From: Halichondria panicea
Taxonomy: Eukaryota > Porifera > Demospongiae > Suberitida > Halichondriidae
Direction of reading: 5' to 3'
Assembly (NCBI RefSeq): GCF_963675165.1
Contig: NC_087377.1
Coordinates: forward strand, 1,203,501 to 1,267,500
Length of the DNA: 64,000 nucleotides
Part shown: in pieces, positions 57,391-64,000 of the stretch
Position numbering within the stretch: the first letter of the stretch is position 1
Layout: the number at the start of each line of letters is the position of its first letter
Program-made: the position numbers and the translations under genes
The notes under the pieces: model-generated
What the model was told of the DNA's origin: nothing
Database searches by the model: none
What the model saw: only the letters and a program-made list of their open reading frames with translations

Positions 57391-57535
57391 GTTAGAAACT
57401 GTTTAGGAGGTATCTATGGGAATTATAAGCCCAAAGGCCTGCTGTAGTATCCCGAGCGAAGCGAGGGTACTACAAGTGCCTGCGGGCTTATAATTCCCAT
57501 AGATACCGACTAAACAGTATCTAACCAGTTTAGTT
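57391..57535. repeat. Long imperfect palindrome (foldback element)
   Basis: Left arm GTTAGAAACTGTTTAGGAGG...GGGAATTATAAGCCC; right arm GGGCTTATAATTCCCATAGA...CTAAACAGTATCTAAC, about 42 bp each. The loop holds a second palindrome, GTAGTATCCCGAGCGAAGCG with AGGGTACTAC. The nested structure would form a cruciform. Confidence 0.85.
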
Positions 57536-57567
57536 GCTAGGTTTATTTCAAAAACTAACTGAAAGAA

Positions 57568-57984
57568 TGGACGCGGACAAAGACCTAGGCCTTACACAAG
57601 CTCTTTTCTGAAGAAGTATACTGGAGCCCATAGACCCCGCCCTCTACGACATAAATGTGGAGGCGGAGCTGGCTACTAGAACAAAGAAAGGAGGAGGAGC
57701 TGGACGAGACAACAGAACAACCTGCACAATCTTTCAAAGCGAATGAAGCAAAGTGTCTGCAGGCCTCTTATCACGGCAGGTGCAGTGTACAGTTTGGATA
57801 GTGATATCTGCATAAGGTGAATAATTAGAATGGAAATCCCGGGATTGACCTGTTCAAGGATGCTTGTTTTGCTGACTTTCGAGTGTGCCTAGACTCCGAA
57901 ATGAAGCGCTTGCAGAGAGCTGGACTAGGGTCACAAAAGAAGGCTGAACCTCTAATACATACTCCGTGCAACTGCTGCTACTAG
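57568..57984 (+). pseudogene. Tyrosine-recombinase (Crypton/DUF3504-like) fragment
   Basis: From 57832 the frame reads DLFKDACFADFRVCLDSEMK followed by RLQRAGLGSQKKAEPL before a stop. The pattern LD-x-x-MK-x-L-x-x-x-GLG followed by KK-x-x-P-L is, to my knowledge, the N-terminal part of DUF3504-type recombinase domains derived from Cryptons. The preceding stretch (57568-57760, MDADKDLGLTQALF then a stop) may be part of the same decayed protein. No catalytic Arg/His/Tyr part remains. Confidence 0.45.
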
Positions 57985-58492
57985 ACAGCGACTGAACATT
58001 ATAATTTTTTGTCATTACCAAAAACAGAACAGTTACTTCTCATTGTTTTTTATACAATCTACAAAAAACATGTTTGAAAAACACAAAAATTAATAATGAA
58101 TGGTTGTTGTGAACATGAAAATTACAGGTTTATATGAGAATTTACAGGTTAATATGGGAAATATAAACCCTGTACTGACCAATCAGATTGCTGGATTCTG
58201 GGCTACTAGTAACTAAGCAAGTTTATAGAGATCCATTAGATCTAGAGAAGTGGAAAGAAAGAATGTGTGGGTGTTGATAATGACAAGAGTTCATGAACTC
58301 TTGATAATGATCAAACAAAAACAATAACACATTAACTGTGGTGACCTAGGTAACGTGTTTGATGACTAGCCTAGTAACTACACAGTTCACTAGTGAGCAT
58401 AATTATGATCAGCTCTTCAGAAGGAATATTGTACTCCTGTGTGTGTGGGTGGGTGTGGGTGTGTGTGTGGGTGTGTGGTGTGTTCACTGTAT

Positions 58493-58656
58493 CAGGGCTG
58501 TATCCAGGATTTTGAATCAGGGGGGGCGAATTGGGGAAATGAAAAATGTAGGTGGGGCGAAGTTATCAGAATTATATGCCTATTAATGAATCTGACAGAT
58601 CCTAGGGGGGGGGGGGGGTCAAAATTGTGCCCAGGGGGCCCCTCAATGCAGCCCTG
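58493..58656. mobile_element. Short hAT-like MITE
   Basis: Starts CAGGGCTGTATCCAGG and ends CCTCAATGCAGCCCTG, with 8-bp flanks CACTGTAT and TACAGTAT (6 of 8 match). The next-in phrase CCAGGATTTTGAATCAGGGG is also seen in the MITEs at 10416 and 62156. G-runs fill the interior. Confidence 0.65.
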
Positions 58657-58765
58657 TACAGTATGTTTGTGTTACTAGCGTTAATTGTATTTGATGCTTA
58701 TGTAAGACAGAAGTTCTAGCAAAAAAGTGTACATGTACTTCCAGGCCGTGTGTTATTACTTAAAT

Positions 58766-59531
58766 CAGAGATACAAAAGAAAGGGGATTGGAAATGACCG
58801 CCCACGCCCTATGTAAAAGGACTGACATCCGGTGAAGCACTCCGTGTAATTATTGCGCTCGCAAATAATTACATGGAAAAGTTTTGTATCCCTGGTTTCT
58901 AGCTCTCCTATCCACTAGAGATCACTCAGGGCCTGGGAGATACTTGAGAGAAGTAAGCTTATACCACTGACAAACTCTAAGTCCGTTGTCTTTACTCTGT
59001 TTCCAATTTTTTTGAGTTTAGCTTGAATTACTCTATGTCAACTTTTCTCTGTCCCTCCTGTGAAGTCAAAACAGCAAAGGACATTGCTTGACTTGGTTAT
59101 TATGTATCTAAGTGCTACATAGAATGGCTTCATGCTATAAATAAGCTGTACTGTTCATAAACGTTTGCAGTATAGTCCTTCAAACTGCTTTAGTATACTT
59201 TTAGACACACCACGGGCCTGTCCCTCCTACGACTTCATAGTAAAGGCTATTTCTTCTTGCATAGCATTTATTTGTCTAGTAATAGTGGCTGCATGGCTTA
59301 GTCGACTTTTTAGAGCTAAATTCTCTTTACTTTTTAGAAAAATCAACATTAAAAATGATCAATTTCACTGTTTCTATGTACAGCACATTGTAGAGCAGTC
59401 AAGACTGGTAATGAGCATGCTGACTATAAATATAATCCTTTGTAGTTTTAGCCACGCCCTATAACGCGAAATGCTTCACGCAAAAATTTCGTAAAAATTT
59501 CGTTTCCAATCCCCTTTCTTTTGTATCTCTG
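58766..59531. mobile_element. 766-bp hAT-like non-autonomous transposon
   Basis: Left end CAGAGATACAAAAGAAAGGG GATTGGAAA, right end its inverted partner finishing CTTTTGTATCTCTG: about 29 bp of near-perfect terminal inverted repeat. CTTAAAT(C) flanks both sides (58759-58766, 59532-59539), a 7-8 bp target duplication. CAGAG..CTCTG ends and an ~8-bp duplication fit hAT. The 99-aa frame at 59165-59464 has a hydrophobic stretch but no transposase motif. Confidence 0.85.
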
Positions 59532-60277
59532 CTTAAATCGTATTAGAAACTGCCACGGTAAAAGCTCTTTGATAAAAGGATACAAAATATTGTGCTTTGA
59601 GATGGTTACCTTGATTATACTCTGTGTATTATTACACGAGTGGATGCCTTGCAATGGTGTTAGGTCACCCTCAATCATGCCCAATAAATCAGACGCCTGA
59701 GTGAGAAAATAATGAATGGTTACAGGTTGTAGTGATCAAAGAAATGCATAATAGTGGAAGAAAGGGAGTGGGGAAAAAAGAATCTTTGAACGGCTCCAAG
59801 AATGTGAATTAACGCTTAGAGAGAGCCTTTGCAGATGATGTGGGTAGTGGCTAGATCGATCTAGAGGTAGTGGTATGATAAGAAATCACATTAGATTTCA
59901 GCTACTGAATGCACTAAATGCACGATACCTTTGCATCAGCCTCATTTGAATGCAGTGCCACTAGGAGAATATCTTGTGAAGTGTCTTTAATTCCCAATTT
60001 CTTGAAAGATTCGCTGATCTGTACACAAAGATGTCATAATCATGATGTCATACACCATCACTGCTTACGTTCGTTGAAGGAGAGAGAGACAACATTATTT
60101 CAGAGTAGACACTTCTAGTTTTCATTTACTGGTTCTCTGGCCACTATACAGCTTTGTACACTGCACACAGAACGTGGAACGTACTAGCAACCTGTGGGAA
60201 GTGTGTGTGGGTGTGGAGTGTGTGGGTGAGTGTGTGAGTGGGGTGTGTGTGTGGGTGGAGTGGATGGGTGAGGGGTG

Positions 60278-60352
60278 TGTAATAAGTGTTCAAGTACATG
60301 TACAGGGATGTGCCCACACTGGTCGGTGGTGGTGGTTGGTACTAACCACCTC
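60278..60352. repeat. Inverted copy of the 3.95-kb repeat
   Basis: TAATAAGTGTTCAAGTACAT, a GGGATGTGCCCACACTGGTC block and GGTTGGTACTAACCACC are the reverse complement of 3949-4025, about 56 kb away. Confidence 0.85.
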
Positions 60353-60940
60353 TGGACATAAAAAACCATCTAGAGTCGCACGTTAGTCTATCAAAAGCAA
60401 ATTTGTCAGGAAATTGAATATTAAAAATAGCCAGAACTTGGGGAACATTTTAGGCAGATACATGTACCTGCATCTTCCAATGCTGCAGCTAATAATTATA
60501 GCCTATGATAGCTTAGGCCATGCAAAGTCAATTTGTAGTTTCTCAGGCCCTCGCGCTTGGAAATTGGCAGCTTTACAAAAAAGTTAAATATCACGTGACC
60601 ACAAATTAAAGGCACTAAAAGAAAAGAAAAGGATAAATTTGTATGGTTTTTTGGTCATGAATATAATTATGACTAAAATTAATAAGTAAAAATTATGCAC
60701 TTCCGCTTATTGAGGAAGTTAGGGGTGTGTTTTCAATTAAAATTCTATGAATATCATTATCATTAATATTTATCAAATGCCTCAATCCGCTTGCTATTTT
60801 AGGAATAATAGCCTGAGAAACTACAAATTGACTTTGCTTGGCCTTACTTGTTGTAGTCTACCCAGGGCCAATCCAGAGTGTACATTGGTAAGACTGTCAC
60901 TCATGTACAGCATGAGACGCTTCATATTCCTGCAACCAAC

Positions 60941-61336
60941 CTAGGAGAGAGGGCCGGGGGAAATTGCTGACATATAAATTAAAGCAATCGCTAATCTAAA
61001 CACACCATTTGATAGGTCTTTCAAAGAGTAGTCGCTGGTCAATATTCTGTTCAGCGCTGGATACCTGACCACCGATAACTGTACAAGGAAAATAAATAAG
61101 ACATTATTTATAGAGATGATTGATACTAGGTGCAGAATATAATGGCTGGTAGATCCACACACCTTTCTGTACAGGATGCTGTACTCGTGGTATAGCTCTT
61201 TATGACAGGAGAGACTTGTGTTGTTGAGGTAGACCGTTAGTAATAGCAGCGCCGTGCTCGCGAGTAGCGCTAGTGCAAGTACTTTCAGTATTGATCCATT
61301 GGCTAGTGGGTAAGGATCATCAAACAAACACCTCAT
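60941..61336 (-). CDS. Possible small single-pass membrane protein (103 aa)
   Basis: Two exons, 61336-61163 and 61078-60941, join in phase 0. The first encodes MRCLFDDPYPLANGS, a strong transmembrane helix (ILKVLALALLASTALLLLTV) and YLNNTSLSCHKELYHEYSIL with an N-glycosylation site NNTS; the second encodes LSVVRYPALNRILTSDY and a tail. The last 30 residues (from SLKDLSNGVFRLAIALI) come from a dispersed repeat (CTTTGAAAGACCTATCAAAT ... TTAGCGATTGCTTT), so the true gene may end or continue differently. No family recognised. Confidence 0.4.
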   Translation of the reverse strand: MRCLFDDPYPLANGSILKVLALALLASTALLLLTVYLNNTSLSCHKELYHEYSILYRKVCGSTSHYILHLVSIISINNVLFIFLVQLSVVRYPALNRILTSDYSLKDLSNGVFRLAIALIYMSAISPGPLS

Positions 61337-61684
61337 TTATAAATACTTCTATAAGAAGCTGCAACTGAAGTGATTCCTTACCAGGAACAATGGAAGACAG
61401 CTTGAACTCAAATAAAATAATTCATGTCACATTATTTTATAATTAAAGGGTATATAGACAACATTGTGTCAGTATAATAATATACAGAGTCAGTTTCAGA
61501 GTCAGTTCTTTACTTGCAATGTTTATTTGTCCCCTTAATTCAAGTGAATTCCATACCTGTATGAAAACATGAGTACAGCACAAATTAAGCTATGCAATAA
61601 AACATTATTGGATCAGTAATTACTTATATTATAATAGATCATAATAATACATTAGTACACACGTACCTTGTCAGGTTCTCATGA

Positions 61685-64000
61685 TCAATTGGTGGCACTA
61701 TGAGCAACTGCAGTTGCTGTCCTCACATACTTGTCTTCAATTTCCTCGGCTACATCGTTACGTGCAACAGTAGGCCTCCTTAGACATTCACATATGTAAG
61801 GCCATGTCATCGGATGTTCTGGATCAGTGACTTCAAGACGCTTGGCTACCACCTTCATTAGGCGGCGATCGTTATGACGGTAATCATCTTCAATGTTTTC
61901 CAAAACGTTAATCTTCACTCCGAAAGCCAATCCTAAATCAAACCAATCTTTGCTTGCATTCTTGAGACTCTCGCGAATTGCTTGAATATCATCTCCAGTC
62001 AGAACAATCGACTGGTGTGTACTTCCTCCATTGCTAGTATCCTTCTCTGATGATGATCCTGCATGTACACACATGTAAAGATAATAACTCAAGAAAGAAA
62101 TTGCAAATAATTATTGTTGTGGTTAGTTAAGTCCCTTAATTGTCTATTGCATGGGCAGGGTGTCATACAGGATTTTGAAGTAGAGGGAGAAAATGAGAAA
62201 AGTACCAGAACATATTGCTAAAAAAAAGGTCAACTGTTATTTCAATACCCATGCAGCTATGGACATGCACTCAGTCATAATTGAAGGGGGGGGGGGATTG
62301 GAGCTAGGGGGATACCCCACTCACACACTCAGTCATAATTGAACGGGGGAGCTAGGGAGGGGATATCCCCCTGTATGACACCCTGATGGGCACAGCGTAA
62401 ATTATTAAATTATAATTATACCATTAAACTGTCTACACACACAATTAAAATCAGTATACAAACACATGTTTTACTGAATGTTATTTAAACTGCAGATAAT
62501 TATACCTTGTACAGTGACATCATTCTTTGGACGCTTCGACAGAGATTCAACTTCTACATCTGATGGCAATGACCTTTTACGCTGGCCTGAGGCTAGAGGA
62601 TCTGTACGTACTGTGTAGGAACAGATACAGCTAGACACACTAATATTAATGGGGAATGCCGGGCCTGTAGGAATCAAGATCATGTATATTTTCCAGACTG
62701 AAGGCTTTCAAATAATTATAGCAATCCGATTATGATACATGGAAGATAGAACTTTGTTTATTGGAAGTAAGATAGATAGTGGGTAATATTTGTGGGGTAA
62801 AAATCTATGGCATTCATTGACAAATCGAAAACGGTAATTTTTGTCTGTTATTGCCTGTACTGCATTGCATGCGTTTTGGTAAACTGTTTTCATAGGGAGC
62901 TTGCCCACGGAAATAACGAATATTTACCCCTCGAAAATTACCCGCTATACGGTAGTTAATGTAATGCACACACTTTAGTGGCCCCTATAATTATAGCAAA
63001 TAAAAAGCTTCACACATAATTATGGTATATAAATGGAATTGGGCAGTTGTAAGAGTTCTGTTGTCATTGTGGGGCAGAGGAAGTAAACACTGTGTACATT
63101 GTTATGTAAAGTTTTAATACATGTAAGTATATAGAGCTTAAATTAATGGGAGATCTACATAATTATAGATCATGCATACCTTGTACAATGACATCATTCT
63201 TTGGACGCTTTGGCAGAGTTTCAACTTGTTCGTCTGATGGCAATGACCTTTTGCGCTGTCCTGAGGCTAGAGGATCTGTACGTAGTGTGTAGGAACAGAT
63301 ATATAGTGATAACGCAGTGCTATTAAGTATGATTATGAAGAATGAAATAGCATTCACTAACTACATGTTGCGACACTTGAGCTGACTAGCTAGAGCATGA
63401 TTGCATTGCCGACCTACACACATGCCATTGAATATACTATAAGACTGGTATTATTATTATGACCTCACCTTCTAGTTTACAAGCAGAGAGCCAATCTTTG
63501 TGACCGTCTTCTAGCTCATACGTCTTCTTGCATAGAGTACACCTCATAACATCATCCTCAGCCAGAACACGAGCTGGGTGGTGGGGCACTTGGGGACTTG
63601 GACTAGAGATGGATCGCGAAATGCAGGGACACAAAAATGCAACTTCAGGATCCTCATACGCGTATTTCAGGACTTTGTAAGCAGATCGTAGACCAGAGTG
63701 AATATTTTCAAATATCAACGACAAAATTTTTGTCTGATTATTGCTGGAATGAATTTCGAGCATTGAAAACCCGTCAATTAGTGTGATAGTACAGTTTCGC
63801 TTTTGATGAATCAATTGTACAAAGTTTCTACTCGGCTGGTGAGCGTACATTTCAATTTCCCATTCACATTCTTTAATCAAGTACACTTGGAGACAGCAAA
63901 ACACTCCACAGCACTGCCAGTTGCTTTTGAAGTGTAAAACGAGTGGGATTAAACTGGTCTTAAGCAATTCAGCTCGTTTGTCATTGACTTGAGTTGATGG
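61685..64000 (-). CDS. Partial gene: COR-like/sponge ROCO-type region plus C-terminal death domain
   Basis: 3' part of a gene entering from the right edge. Exons in transcript order: 64000(partial)-63469, 63275-63180, 62601-62506, 62058-61685, all joined in phase 1. The first shows a hydrophobic segment, then FVQLIHQKRNCTITLIDGFS, FEIH-like MLEIHSS, SAYKVLKYAYEDPEVAFLCP, Cys pairs (CPC, CTLC) and a final H-x-x-WL. This layout is, in my knowledge, typical of the C-terminal region of predicted sponge ROCO- or NLR-type proteins. Two 96-nt symmetric exons each encode SGQRKRSLPSD..., LSKRPKND, likely nuclear-localisation-like basic patches. The last exon has a death domain (DDIQAIRESLKNASKDWFDL, LGLAFGVKINVLENI, MTWPYICECLRRP, VAEEIEDKY), which mediates oligomer formation in immune and death signalling. 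The ROCO/NLR link is inference; the death domain is the firmer call. Confidence 0.78.
62156..62385. mobile_element. hAT-like MITE in the last intron of the death-domain gene
   Basis: Starts CAGGGTGTCATACAGGATTT TGAAGTAGAGGG and ends CCCCTGTATGACACCCTG. ATGGGCA occurs at 62151-62157 and 62386-62392 and marks the target duplication, overlapping the element by two bases. Inverted relative to the copy at 10416-10613. Confidence 0.8.
62773..62954. mobile_element. Family A MITE in an intron of the death-domain gene
   Basis: Left end TAGATAGTGGGTAATATTTG, right end GAAAATTACCCGCTATACGG, inverted. About 182 bp, between the two duplicated 96-nt exons. Confidence 0.8.

Noticed and set aside
59165-59464. 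99-aa open frame with a hydrophobic helix
   Set aside because: Inside a non-autonomous hAT-like element, without transposase or other motifs.

Overview
ORGANISM. The window is animal nuclear DNA, most likely from a sponge (Porifera, probably a demosponge). The genes are split by introns with GT/AG borders. Introns and spacers are AT-rich and full of (CA)n tracts and small inverted-repeat transposons. The gene set is metazoan: a TGF-beta ligand, two receptor-tyrosine-kinase docking adaptors, and a death-domain protein carrying a C-terminal region of a type I know mainly from sponge ROCO/NLR-like proteins. The sponge call is an inference from gene content, not from a marker gene. LAYOUT. 1-7.8 kb: no gene I can support; dispersed repeats and tandem repeats. 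7.8-11.2 kb (+): a four-exon TGF-beta family ligand with signal peptide, furin site and seven-cysteine knot. 13.8-21.4 kb (-): a 14-exon PH-domain docking adaptor of GAB/DOS type (741 aa). 22.2-23.05 kb: an ~800-bp transposon with inverted ends, a target-site duplication and a broken RecQ-like helicase fragment. 23.16-23.92 kb (+): GTF2H5, the smallest TFIIH subunit, in three exons. 24.4-25.7 kb (+): an intronless secreted protein with a His-Gly/Cys pair spaced as in clan CD (caspase-fold) peptidases, a furin site and a Ser/Thr/Pro-rich tail. 26.0-30.7 kb (-): a six-exon, 910-aa CABIT+SAM adaptor of the GAREM/THEMIS group. 31-50 kb: a decayed, duplicated region holding exon-sized fragments of many gene types (Cys-rich motif, collagen-like, CCCH zinc finger, kinesin P-loop, RRM) mixed with LINE pieces. 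50.4-52.6 kb: a piggyBac-like element with perfect 13-bp inverted ends between TTAA duplications. 53-61 kb: repeats, two hAT-like non-autonomous elements and a tyrosine-recombinase-like fragment. 60.9-61.3 kb (-): a small possible membrane protein. 61.7 kb to the right edge (-): the 3' part of a COR-like/death-domain gene. HOW THE GENES FIT TOGETHER. The five well-supported complete genes (TGF-beta ligand, PH adaptor, GTF2H5, secreted clan CD-like protein, CABIT-SAM adaptor) lie within about 23 kb. The PH adaptor and GTF2H5 are divergently transcribed with the RecQ-type element between them; the secreted protein and the CABIT-SAM adaptor are convergent. The two adaptors belong to families that in vertebrates connect receptor tyrosine kinases to Grb2 and SHP2; any co-regulation here is speculation. 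All exon joins were made by hand from splice consensus and reading phase; the multi-exon genes reported with high confidence stay in frame through every join.
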